IMG/VR virus record: IMGVR_UViG_3300024520_000220
Span: 1-37,737 of that record
Direction: 5' to 3' (one strand)
DNA: 37,737 nucleotides
Source: a virus
A program made the translations under genes and the position numbers. Below the pieces are notes generated by a model that was not told the DNA's origin, made no database searches, and saw nothing but the letters and a program-made list of their open reading frames with translations. Of the stretch, positions 24,401 through 32,939 are shown in pieces; position 1 is the first letter of the stretch, and each line of letters opens with the position of its first letter.

Positions 24401-27380
24401 AATTAGCGAACCCGGCCTCGACGTCGGCCGGGGAAAGGTCGTCAAAGGTGCCCAGCTCGAAGTCCTCCGCCGCCTGACGGAGCTTCGCCGAATACTGACG
24501 GTACTGAGGGGTAAGAGTGACACGCTCATGTATGCGACGCAACTGGCCGGCAATCAAAGCGATCGCATCCAAATCCTGTTTCACAGGGGTGTCACGACGG
24601 ACAGCCGTCAACGTAGACGACTGCAAGTGAGTGATCGGCTTCCGATACCCGTCAACCATGTGTGAAGGGACGCCCATCTTCTTCGCCCACTTGGGGAGGG
24701 GTAGCTTGCGGATCTCCTCAGAGAGATCCCGCATGAGTGGCTCGGACATGGAGAACCGGCCGTCCTCGAAGGAGAGCTCCCCCATCTCCTCGAGCCTCTT
24801 CTGCATCTCGGGGGAACGCACCGACGCCTGCTGCCCGATGTTCTCAGCAACCGGACGTTGATGGATGTCGTCGAGGCTCAATTGGCCGCTCGACAGTACG
24901 TCGTCGACCTCCATGAACTCGTCCCAATGTTTGAATACGTCGGCGTCACCATCCACCAGATCATCCAGATAGGATGACAGGTGGGTGACATCGTAGTCGG
25001 CGAGGACCTGCTCGAAATGGAACTGACGTTGAGCCTCGTGGTCCTTGATGTGCTTACTCATAGACTCGATAGCGTCGTCCGCTCTCAGGGGGTCGGCGAA
25101 CTGATCGGTGATAGCTTTGATCTCTCGAGCTTTGATCTCTTTGATGTTGACGGCGTTCTGTTCACCCTCGAAGGCTGTGCTAGGTAGCGGATCTTCGCCC
25201 GCTTCCATGCGGGCACGGGAGATCTCTGCACCATCCAGGTCGTCCAGATACTTGTACCCCAAGTCCTCCTCAGCGAAGAGGCGGAACTCGGCAGCGTACT
25301 CGTCAAGTTCAGCCTCTGCCGCATGGCGGGCCTTATCCTTGGTGAGGTACTTTGACGACCCCTTCGTTATTTGCTCTTGCAGCTCCGCCAGCTTACCGTA
25401 GGTGACCCCATGCAGGATCTGTCCACGGGCCGGAGTTATCAAAGCCATCTGTGAGCGGCGCAGCTGGAGGAAGGCTTCCTGATCGTTGTGAACGCCGAGC
25501 AACATCGCCTTTCTCATAGTCGCAGCGTCCACAGCGCCGCCCCCGACCACATACAACATAAACTCGCCGGCCTTCTTCTTGGCGTCGTCAAGCGCCTTAG
25601 GGTTATCCATCTTGACAGCGAACTTCTCGATCTCGGCGGCGTCAGTCAACAGCATAGCTGCGGCCAGCCCACGCTTACCTGGCTCCAACTTGTTTAGGGC
25701 TTGCTGGGCGTCACGGTCAAGCATGCGGGCATGCCACCAGTCAGCAAATCCTCCAGTGAGCTCCTCACGGTTACCGACAGCCCTGAGGTTAGTCTGCATC
25801 GCCTGAGCCTGGTCGGAATACCCTCGAGCGTACTCGAGCCGTCCGACCTGTTTGTCGAACAGGTTCGACGCTTCACCGTATTCGACTGAACGTCGAGCTA
25901 CCCGCCCGACACCCTTGACCGAGTTGGTTATAGTACCCGGCAGGAATATGCGGGACGGCTGGAACATCACTTCCGCAGCCATAGCGATTGCCCCCTGAGG
26001 GGTCAAGGGGTCTATACGCCACTCCCGGGCCGCAGCCTGAGCCTCAGCGGTGCCAGCGCCACGCACTAAACCGTGACCACCTTTACGTTCAGGAAGGATG
26101 AAGGTCTCCACGTTACCGGCCAAACCCAACCGCATGCCGCCACGAGTGGCGAGTTTCGCCTGCTGGACGGAATGAAATTTCCTCCACCCGTCCATACCCT
26201 TGGCGGCAAGCTTGCCGCCAGGAGCACCCCAGCTACCCATCTTTGATGCGCCCATAGCCATGAGCGACTGTTCTTTCATAATGTTCAAACCGGATTGGAC
26301 TGTACCCTCTGCCATGCCCATCGCTCGAGCAACCTTACCGCCACCCGAACCAACCTTACCGAGCATGGTTGCTGAACGGCCCATCTGAGCGAACCGGCCG
26401 GCCGTCACCCCAAGACGGAAACCTACCGCAACCTGACCTACACCTGAGAACAGGAGCGCCGTGTTCAGAACCGGGAAGAGGATGTCGTCAAGGGGCCCTG
26501 TGGCCGCATCAATAAAATCACGGGCTGACGTTGGGTTATCCCACCATGTCCGCCACTTATTGCCCCACTCCTGCGACTCCCTTTGAATCGCAGTGAAGTC
26601 GGGTAGGAAGTCCATTGCCACGGCTGTAGCAATCAGCCCTGACGGTGACAGCCATTTGTCGAACAGGCCCATCATGCCCTGTTCTTCGCCATCAATGTGA
26701 GCTTGACCTACACCGGCAGAGATGGCGCCCGTGCGAGTTCCACCCATCGTCTCGGTCAACTGTTGAGACATCATCTCATAGTTGACCTGCTTATACAGGG
26801 TCGGCGACCAATGCCTAGAATTCAACTGGTCAGCAGTCAGAAGGCCACGTTCGAACGCCTCGTTCTTCCACTGCGTCGGGGCGTCTGCGGAGAACACGCC
26901 CGCTGACTGTTTGCCGCCAAGACCGGCCATCCCACGGCGGACATCGTTCAGTGCGGAGCCAGGAGGTAGGAACCTCTGGCTCTTAAAGTCGTCCGGGGCT
27001 GCTGACCTGCCCTCGGAAATGTTGGTGAGCCCACGGCCCTGATTGGCGAGCACATCGAACGATTGCCCTGGCAACTGGTATTGGAAGTTGGCGAATTGTT
27101 CCTCTTCGGGGTCCATCATCTGACTGTTAGCCAGAGCCCGAACATCGTCCTGCAACCCAAACAGGAACCCCTTTAGGTCGGCCGCCGACGAGAACGCAGG
27201 GTCGATTGCAAGATCGTACCGTACCGGGTCAGGGATAGTTGGGTAGTCCGCTGCGGAATCGACGTCCCGGGTGCCGCTCAACTTCTGATCCAGCCCACCG
27301 AAATCGATGGCGAGGTCCGGGGAGGCCAGGTCTGTGGCAGCCGTATCACCGAACGCAAGGTCAGGGGTCATGGGCATCAT
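21483..27380 (-). CDS. Giant virion protein, 1965 aa
   Basis: This is the longest gene in the window. The ATG at 27380 overlaps the upstream giant gene (ATGA). The N-terminus repeats short Asp/Ala blocks (ATDLASPDLAIDFGGLDQ). Around 245-330 weak hydrophobic stretches occur (LIATAVAMDFLPD, VLNTALLFSGVGQVAVGF). Most of 400-1250 is helical and charged, with many Lys/Glu pairs. Residues about 1325-1450 hold Gly/Ala-rich segments (IMAGGALAGGAMSERLGG, ALFGAGAAAIPGAGSAVG, IIAGTVLGAFGTPGMF) that could insert in a membrane. Further on is an aromatic motif FVFFPFSYMKKFTTQVGTYL near 1635, resembling C-terminal parts of other huge phage proteins I have seen. No catalytic motif is convincing. Giant proteins of this size next to the portal in short-tailed phages are thought to be ejected into the host and may line a DNA channel. 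That role is inference. Confidence 0.6.
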   Translation of the reverse strand: MMPMTPDLAFGDTAATDLASPDLAIDFGGLDQKLSGTRDVDSAADYPTIPDPVRYDLAIDPAFSSAADLKGFLFGLQDDVRALANSQMMDPEEEQFANFQYQLPGQSFDVLANQGRGLTNISEGRSAAPDDFKSQRFLPPGSALNDVRRGMAGLGGKQSAGVFSADAPTQWKNEAFERGLLTADQLNSRHWSPTLYKQVNYEMMSQQLTETMGGTRTGAISAGVGQAHIDGEEQGMMGLFDKWLSPSGLIATAVAMDFLPDFTAIQRESQEWGNKWRTWWDNPTSARDFIDAATGPLDDILFPVLNTALLFSGVGQVAVGFRLGVTAGRFAQMGRSATMLGKVGSGGGKVARAMGMAEGTVQSGLNIMKEQSLMAMGASKMGSWGAPGGKLAAKGMDGWRKFHSVQQAKLATRGGMRLGLAGNVETFILPERKGGHGLVRGAGTAEAQAAAREWRIDPLTPQGAIAMAAEVMFQPSRIFLPGTITNSVKGVGRVARRSVEYGEASNLFDKQVGRLEYARGYSDQAQAMQTNLRAVGNREELTGGFADWWHARMLDRDAQQALNKLEPGKRGLAAAMLLTDAAEIEKFAVKMDNPKALDDAKKKAGEFMLYVVGGGAVDAATMRKAMLLGVHNDQEAFLQLRRSQMALITPARGQILHGVTYGKLAELQEQITKGSSKYLTKDKARHAAEAELDEYAAEFRLFAEEDLGYKYLDDLDGAEISRARMEAGEDPLPSTAFEGEQNAVNIKEIKAREIKAITDQFADPLRADDAIESMSKHIKDHEAQRQFHFEQVLADYDVTHLSSYLDDLVDGDADVFKHWDEFMEVDDVLSSGQLSLDDIHQRPVAENIGQQASVRSPEMQKRLEEMGELSFEDGRFSMSEPLMRDLSEEIRKLPLPKWAKKMGVPSHMVDGYRKPITHLQSSTLTAVRRDTPVKQDLDAIALIAGQLRRIHERVTLTPQYRQYSAKLRQAAEDFELGTFDDLSPADVEAGFANWSDDSVVKFMASKGYKELGLTGTNREQRKFVKALRWIDEAGGDMDDPGAWVAKMEQDLLGSDFVKKLKFSEPKDIAELEKSLAQLRKTTASEMAFVAGSKGAEDIEAFLAARGYKLARGVSFTSLNDMRSLNGPFAMIRQSSMNRRSLGRFFSKMTELDKMKIRERNFRILMADKMAKVKPNWTVYDSDALLRELTDAVRTNRDDLEKALTEDAQGIARRFTGRLQMSMSARTAFDYGFKEGDIAKFLPELDFETLQAVKGSLIQARKLGWEKNGLQDIENILIEQPMLKKILRTFDATEAGRDPIERGRMAAILKGDERFKTGWDDFAGAKRAAIMAGGALAGGAMSERLGGEWYEGALFGAGAAAIPGAGSAVGKKLMASGSSKTINFGASLKRYGDYNPFSTRTLARGVTGYVGGTIGNNIAPEDDGQQSGAIIAGTVLGAFGTPGMFRAGAKAYDLSQPAVLAATGGKLGGRDYSRLGSSMLQTRDFLRFTINPWFDAQRYSEAIVMGATKDWGDRALHLPFNYSPSKSRKMLKQGKFNTDVLEDALEQSIDVNNPKAFESQMGAALNDASGGRMNPDLMEATTKRFTDEGVLGFSNHRWQTWAATHLISQGMPLKEAAAKVQDLYSYGRAGRSAAELSANFVFFPFSYMKKFTTQVGTYLTDDLSRAIILHDGLKAYETLDENFDLQGKMEAHLPVLKELRTLNPLAYGLSPGQLGGINRPLLDVAYNTPMGDAARDIANVFLPQALLLETPEQHSQAEDLMFRAVPAIRQAQRLLESLKDQGNVATSPSHTSKSVEIDRGMEELSELREQFSGYAESQGMTLDQVMRTKESGFSGQQGSRIILKRQYKNRERQISQRYPAMVAARSEWVSKRIARDSELKQIVDRPNPAGLSRVEQAVWTFDPLVKQFRSDMEAAGLGEGDEDFYPDDLLGEIRRVAVALAAEEPSFGSWYNIYWASEFGPIERDI

Positions 27381-30300
27381 TTGCGGGCTACCTTCATTGT
27401 GAATTCAGATCCAATGTGGTCTAGTACGGTGCGGGCTTTCTCGATCAGCCAAACGGGCTGACCTCTCCCCTTATATTTCTTGACGGTCCAAGCGCCGGCA
27501 CCGGAACGCTGCAACCAAATCTTGTCGGTGCCTTCATCGGTTTCCATCGGCAACGGTGCACGCTTCTTGTGCCCCACCTCGACAAGAGGTACACCCTCTT
27601 CCCTGTGGGTGATAATCATCTGGTTGACACGACCCTCGTCGATATCAACATTCTGCTTACTAGAGAAATGGAGGCCCGTCAAACCATGCTGCGGTTCCTT
27701 GTGGACGTGTCCGATGATGTCCTCGTCGACAGTCTTAGCGAACTGGATTTCCGCCATACCGGCCAACATTCCACCACCACCGCCATCAGGTTCGAAGACG
27801 TACCCCTTCACCCCAGGAGTTGTCAAAGGTGATTCCACGTTAGCGAAATACTTGGACAAGGACTCTTGACCGAAGTCCGATCCCACATAGACGGTGAGAC
27901 CGTTCGGGCGGGTCTCATCGATGTTGCCGGTCAACGTCGAGAACTGTTCCTCGCCGTCCCAATATATGAGCTGCTGCGCTTTCTTGAACCCTCGTGGTGC
28001 GCCCGACTCAGGGTCGCCCCACACCAGGATCTCTGGAACCTCGTCGCCGGTCAAATCTGCTAGACGTGTCGAGGCTGGCTTGGAGAACTGCAACGTGTCA
28101 TAGCGTCCCATGGTTTCCCATTCGACAGGTGTCGGTGCGACACGCTGATCGATGAACTTTCCGAGGCCCTGCGAGCTGCGCTTCGAGCCCTTCGACGAGT
28201 CAACCACCTCGACGTTCAACCCTTCCTGACGTGCACGGGCCACCCAGGAATCCATGGCGTCGGTGTTGCCGTCCAGGGGCGCCTGGACCAACAGTTTGGC
28301 GTCATGCTTCCGGGCTAGGTCGGCGGCCTGATCCAGCTTGTGGTAGGCCACCGGAGGCTGGATCCAGTCATCAGCCGTCTCGGCTGAATACTCCACGACC
28401 TTCGCAAGATCTTCCGGCTGGAGGCCACCGTGGTACTGGACCTCGTAGTACCTCTTGGCCGTCGAGTCGGCTGCGCCTGGACGGGGGGCGGAGGCGGCGG
28501 ACAGGGCGGCGTCGTCGGCGCCGGCCAGTGCGTCTACGCCGACAGGGCGCACACCGCCGGGACTTTCGGCAGCCTGGAGACTGTCACCGAAGGTGACGGT
28601 GGCCCTGCCGGCCACCTTCGGCTTCACATGCAGGACGATCTCACCGTAGCCGGCAGTGTCGTTGTGGCTGTAGGCGTCGCCGAGGTACCCGAACACCGGC
28701 CGGTCGGCTGTCGCTGGCACGCCAAGCGCTTCTTCGCCGACCGCCCGACGGGCCGGGTCGGACACGCCACGGGACTTGGCGATGTCCGGCTTGAACCCGT
28801 CGGTCAGAATGCTGTCGGCGTCCTCGAGTGGGACCCGGACACGCATCATGCCAGGGGCATCCGATCCGATCTCCGCCACCCGCTGCGCTTCAGGCTTCGG
28901 TCCAGATCCCGACCCGGTGGCCGTCAAGTCGTAGGGGGAGGCGTCTCGGGGGATCCGGTTGTCCGGTGAGAAGTTCAGGTAGGCGTTCTGCCCTCGAGCC
29001 TCTGATGTCATCGCCGACATGGCGTCGTCGGAGTACAGTTCTGCGTGGAGGGCCCAAGCGAGCTCCTCACCGTGCCGGTTGAAATCGTTCTTCGCAGCGT
29101 AGTGGCCGAAGTAGTCGTGCACCGCCCGGAACATGTCGTTGTGCATCACACCGGTAGAACCCTCGTTCACGAGGTTGTCGCCAAACAGAGAGACATCCAA
29201 CTCGTCTGCCATGAGAGGGTTCATACCTTCCTCGGTCTTGAAGACGTACATGTGGTTGTTCTCGTCGAGGTCCCTAAACAGGGCTTGCATGTTGCCGTAA
29301 GGGTCATCGTCAGTGAACGTCACCCTGACACCATTCCCTTGCACCATCTCCCGCAACTGATCCACGGTGTCTCGGATGAACGAATCGTAAGACAGGCGAA
29401 CCGACTCGTTTGTCACGAACTTGGGGAGACGGCTGTACTCGACAGCGATCTTCTCGCCGATGATCGGGTCAGCCCGGAAGTTCTCCGCAGGGTTCACCTC
29501 AGGTGCGTCAACGCCACGCATGCGGGCGAACGTCTCGTTCGCTTTCCCGCCACCCACCGCAGGTGTCATGAAGTATTCGGAGATCTTCTCGAGGTCGTCC
29601 GCATTCTTCGGGTACACATACAGGTACCGGCGCATCTCGTTGTCGGGTTTAATTTCGAAGTCGTCGATCTTGCTACCCTGCGGTACCGTCCAATGGTCCT
29701 TCCCCTTGTCGTCAACCAGTTTGGTGGACACCCCTTTGTGGGGGTCCATGATCTCCACTTGGACGTCGTACTTCTTCTCGAGGTCGTTACGGATCCGCTG
29801 GATGATCTGCATCTCATCCTGAACCTTGCCGGTGGCCTGACGCTTCAACGGAATCCCCACTTGCACCGCAAGGTTCCCGTCAAGGATCTGCTGTGGTGTG
29901 GTGTTCGGGGTGACCGATCCACCCTGACCGGCGAAGGCGCCCTCAGGGTCGGTGATGTCCCAGGACCTCTGATTCAGATGTTCTTCCACATACCGTACAG
30001 AAGGCATACCGAGTTCGACGGGTGCGGTTGGGCCGTACTGTTGAGCTCCGCCGTCGCCCTCGAAGGTTGGCATGGCGTAGGTGCCACGGGGTGGCGAACC
30101 GTAACCGGCGACGTCGTAGCCGCCATCGGGAAGCATACTGATCTTCACCTGATGCGCCTGATACCCTTTACCCTTCTTGAGGGTTGTCTTCCCGAAGTCG
30201 CCCTTCTTCAACGTCTTCCGCAGGTTGCGCCAATTACTCGCTACAGCCTGGTAGGGGACAAGGCCGGCAGGGTCATCGTTACCGTACAGGGTGTCGATGA

Positions 30301-32488
30301 TCCGCCGGTTCATCACAAGATCCATGCCCTTCTGGCCGAACCCCGCTTTGTTGCCGTGAGGTCGCAGCCAGCCCGGACGGTGGCGCCCGTCAGCGTGGAA
30401 GTTGTCGGTGAAGTTCTCTGCGGTCACCTGAGCGAGGCGACGGTACTCCATCCACGTCACAGCCTGCAACTCTTCAGGTGTGAGAGCTTGACCGCCGGGT
30501 AGCTCGTCTGCTAGTCTCGCAGAGATGCGGGCTGCCGCTACACGGAACCCTTGCGACAGGCCGTCGTAAGCGCCGATAGTGTCGAGGACTTGGTCGGGGT
30601 TCATTGAACCGCCGAACCCAACTTTGAATGCTTGCCTGTCGGAGACCACGGGGAGCCTGCGGCGAAGCTCGTCGCCCGGTACCTTCGAGTAGCCGGTGTC
30701 GCCGACCATCATCTCCGCCATCGTCAAATGGCGTTCCAGGATCTCGTCGTCGACAGAACGGTAGATTGCATCTTCGAATGACGGCTGCTTCAGCCCGGAC
30801 CATTCGTCGGACGTCTTGCGGGAATCGATGAGATCCCGCATAGACTCGCCGGCCTCCCAGCGTTGCCCGATCTCCTTCAATGTCAAACCTTTGTCGCCCG
30901 CTCCACGAGTCCAGAAGTCGGACACCTCGTCAGGGTTGAGAGCTTCGACCAGCATCACACGGACAAGGTCGTCCTCGGACAGCTTCCACCCCTTACCCTT
31001 AATCTGTTCGTGCACATACTTGATGCGGCCGCCCCGGTCAGCTACCTTCGATTTGGCGTATATGCCGGAAGCCGCCAACACGTCTTCCATCATCCTGTTG
31101 GCATCTTTGGTCATCTCGGAGACACGTTGCATCTCCTTGACAGTCTCGGAGCCTTTGGCGACGTTCGTGCGCCAATCTTCACCTGCGGACAGGATCGAAG
31201 CGATCGCCACAGACTTGTGCGGGTGGATCCCCGTCTTCGCTGAATCCTCGAGGAGCTGCTGACGGGCTTTAGGGTACCAGTTGCGCCACCAACGGATCGT
31301 ATCCATCGTCACATGGGTGTCGAAGAACTCTTCCACGTTCATCGAAGACGCCTCAGCCCACCACGACGGATCGTGACGGACAGCGGCAACCATACGTTTC
31401 TGCAATTCGGATTGGCTCATCGACTTGTGCGACATCTTCGGCATACGAAGAACGTCGAGTTCCATCGTTTCCTTGTCGAGGTCGATCTTCCCGACTCTGA
31501 CCAGAGGGGCCAAACGGAGTTCAGGGTGAACGAACGCCTGCGTGAGTTTAGCGTGAGCGACGATACCGTCAGACAGTTTCACCATGTCGTCACTAGGGAG
31601 AGTTTCTCCGCTGCGAGCCTTCTTGAACAGGCCGGCCAGTTCGTCGGCACCCTTACCGGTGAGACGGTCTTCTTTGATGGAGGAGTACATGCGTCCGAGC
31701 TCGTAGGCGAGAGCCCTATGCCCTGCATCCTCCGACCGGTTATACATTGCGGTACCCATCTTGTGTTCGTCGACCTCGTCGACCAGACGTGCCGCCAACC
31801 CCATACCCCAGATCGACATGTGGTCAACCCATTCGCCGTCGATCTCACCCTCGAGAGTGTCAAGGTTCTTGCGGGTCTTGCCCCTAGTGGATCCTACGTC
31901 ACGCCAGCCACGCATCATTTGACCGTAATGGTCTGCGTCGTTGTCGTCGACAACTTGGAGCATCCGATTCACATGGGAGCTCTGCGTGCCGAACTGGACT
32001 TCCGGATCAACCCTTGAACGGTTCAGGACGGCCAGCCGGTTCGACTTCTCGTTGACCGGCCCGTCGCTCAAAGTTGTCAGCGCACGGCGAACTTTTTGGT
32101 CGGACGTGTAGTCGGCGATCTTCCCGGCGAGCGAGCCAATCGAGCCCGGACGTTTCGCCAAAGCATTCATGTGTCGTGACTGCGACACATGGTAGGCGTT
32201 CTGTAACAGACGGTTCTGACGGGTCAACAGGTTGCCTGTTGCCATCACTCCGCCGAGCATCGGTCCACCTATACCGAGGACACGCTGCCACATGGGGACA
32301 GACTCCCCGGCGAACTCGCCAGTGATGGACGCTTGGAGGTCCATGCCCTCACCCAAAGGTGAGAACATTGCTGCCATGTCGGCGCCACGACCGGGTGCAC
32401 CTGACAGCTGTTGACCTATCCCCTGGTCACGGACTTCGTCGATGTCGCCGCCGACGATACCGCCAGCGATGTCCTCTAGGAATCCCAC
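27377..32488 (-). CDS. Giant multidomain virion protein with HDxxGH module and ART-like module, 1703 aa
   Basis: The start is a GTG at 32488 one base after the previous stop (TGACGTG). Regions, in order: a hydrophobic and glycine-rich N-terminus (MGFLEDIAGGIVGGD); long helical stretches to ~700, including GGQALTPEELQAVTWMEYRR near 680-700; a mixed region with TFTDDDPYGNMQALFRDLD; a conserved module at about 1115-1175 with NDMFRAVHDYFGH (H1124, H1129), GEELAWALH (E1141, E1142, H1148) and EARGQN (E1163-N1168); an ADP-ribosyltransferase-like part at about 1210-1400 with GYGEIVLHVKP and YYEVQYHGGL. A basic, glycine-rich C-terminal part follows. The order of accessory enzyme-like modules in one giant phage protein fits the 'polyvalent protein' idea, in which the protein is delivered with the DNA to act early in the host. 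I cannot confirm catalysis for either module. Confidence 0.65.
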   Translation of the reverse strand: MGFLEDIAGGIVGGDIDEVRDQGIGQQLSGAPGRGADMAAMFSPLGEGMDLQASITGEFAGESVPMWQRVLGIGGPMLGGVMATGNLLTRQNRLLQNAYHVSQSRHMNALAKRPGSIGSLAGKIADYTSDQKVRRALTTLSDGPVNEKSNRLAVLNRSRVDPEVQFGTQSSHVNRMLQVVDDNDADHYGQMMRGWRDVGSTRGKTRKNLDTLEGEIDGEWVDHMSIWGMGLAARLVDEVDEHKMGTAMYNRSEDAGHRALAYELGRMYSSIKEDRLTGKGADELAGLFKKARSGETLPSDDMVKLSDGIVAHAKLTQAFVHPELRLAPLVRVGKIDLDKETMELDVLRMPKMSHKSMSQSELQKRMVAAVRHDPSWWAEASSMNVEEFFDTHVTMDTIRWWRNWYPKARQQLLEDSAKTGIHPHKSVAIASILSAGEDWRTNVAKGSETVKEMQRVSEMTKDANRMMEDVLAASGIYAKSKVADRGGRIKYVHEQIKGKGWKLSEDDLVRVMLVEALNPDEVSDFWTRGAGDKGLTLKEIGQRWEAGESMRDLIDSRKTSDEWSGLKQPSFEDAIYRSVDDEILERHLTMAEMMVGDTGYSKVPGDELRRRLPVVSDRQAFKVGFGGSMNPDQVLDTIGAYDGLSQGFRVAAARISARLADELPGGQALTPEELQAVTWMEYRRLAQVTAENFTDNFHADGRHRPGWLRPHGNKAGFGQKGMDLVMNRRIIDTLYGNDDPAGLVPYQAVASNWRNLRKTLKKGDFGKTTLKKGKGYQAHQVKISMLPDGGYDVAGYGSPPRGTYAMPTFEGDGGAQQYGPTAPVELGMPSVRYVEEHLNQRSWDITDPEGAFAGQGGSVTPNTTPQQILDGNLAVQVGIPLKRQATGKVQDEMQIIQRIRNDLEKKYDVQVEIMDPHKGVSTKLVDDKGKDHWTVPQGSKIDDFEIKPDNEMRRYLYVYPKNADDLEKISEYFMTPAVGGGKANETFARMRGVDAPEVNPAENFRADPIIGEKIAVEYSRLPKFVTNESVRLSYDSFIRDTVDQLREMVQGNGVRVTFTDDDPYGNMQALFRDLDENNHMYVFKTEEGMNPLMADELDVSLFGDNLVNEGSTGVMHNDMFRAVHDYFGHYAAKNDFNRHGEELAWALHAELYSDDAMSAMTSEARGQNAYLNFSPDNRIPRDASPYDLTATGSGSGPKPEAQRVAEIGSDAPGMMRVRVPLEDADSILTDGFKPDIAKSRGVSDPARRAVGEEALGVPATADRPVFGYLGDAYSHNDTAGYGEIVLHVKPKVAGRATVTFGDSLQAAESPGGVRPVGVDALAGADDAALSAASAPRPGAADSTAKRYYEVQYHGGLQPEDLAKVVEYSAETADDWIQPPVAYHKLDQAADLARKHDAKLLVQAPLDGNTDAMDSWVARARQEGLNVEVVDSSKGSKRSSQGLGKFIDQRVAPTPVEWETMGRYDTLQFSKPASTRLADLTGDEVPEILVWGDPESGAPRGFKKAQQLIYWDGEEQFSTLTGNIDETRPNGLTVYVGSDFGQESLSKYFANVESPLTTPGVKGYVFEPDGGGGGMLAGMAEIQFAKTVDEDIIGHVHKEPQHGLTGLHFSSKQNVDIDEGRVNQMIITHREEGVPLVEVGHKKRAPLPMETDEGTDKIWLQRSGAGAWTVKKYKGRGQPVWLIEKARTVLDHIGSEFTMKVARK

Positions 32489-32489
32489 G

Positions 32490-32939
32490 TCAGACCTGTG
32501 CTTCTGTTAGGGTCTTCACCCACAGCTGCGCCCACTCCCGGGTCTCATCTGAGACTTGAGGGCTGGTAGCCAGGGCGATCAAAGTTTCTAGCCGCTGCTG
32601 CTGAGCAGACATCTGTGGCTGCTCGAACGACATCGGAGAAGACGCCTGCGTGTTCGCAAGGATGCCCTCTTGGGGGCGTTCCGTTGGGGCCAGCAGCCCT
32701 TCCGGCACACCGGACGGGGCCATAGGTCCGCCGCCACCCAGATTTGGGGGAGGCAACGGTACCTGAGGGCTCCCGCCACCGGGACCGGGAGGCGGTCCAA
32801 CCGGTGCGGGACCCCCGGGGCCCTCAGCCATGGGAGGCAAAGAACCCTTCAGCCTGTCTAAGGCTGCGCCCTCACCATAAGTCCCGGACTCCGGCTTGTT
32901 GACCGGATTCGGGATCTTCTCTATCTCATCTGTGGGCAT
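32490..32939 (-). CDS. Pro/Gly-rich hypothetical protein, 149 aa
   Basis: ATG 32939 overlaps the portal stop (TGATG). The middle is proline- and glycine-rich (GPGGPAPVGPPPGPGGGSP, then VPLPPPNLGGGGPMAPSG), bounded by an N-terminal charged stretch (PTDEIEKIPNPVNKPESG) and a C-terminal helix (MSAQQQRLETLIALATSPQV). It is likely disordered in the centre and helical at the end. The portal C-terminus has a similar Met/Gly/Pro composition, so the two may share an assembly role at the vertex. No family is recognised. A structural or assembly-chaperone function is inferred from position. Confidence 0.55.
   Translation of the reverse strand: MPTDEIEKIPNPVNKPESGTYGEGAALDRLKGSLPPMAEGPGGPAPVGPPPGPGGGSPQVPLPPPNLGGGGPMAPSGVPEGLLAPTERPQEGILANTQASSPMSFEQPQMSAQQQRLETLIALATSPQVSDETREWAQLWVKTLTEAQV

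Noticed and set aside
29045-30502. Plus-strand frame of 485 codons opposite the 1703-aa gene
   Set aside because: Antisense to the conserved HDxxGH region and without ribosome-binding site or neighbours on that strand.
21483-32488. Virion RNA polymerase (N4 type) in the giant proteins
   Set aside because: I looked for the T7/N4-type motifs (TxxGR, R-x-x-x-K-x-x-x-x-(F/Y)G, HDS with catalytic aspartates) and found none.
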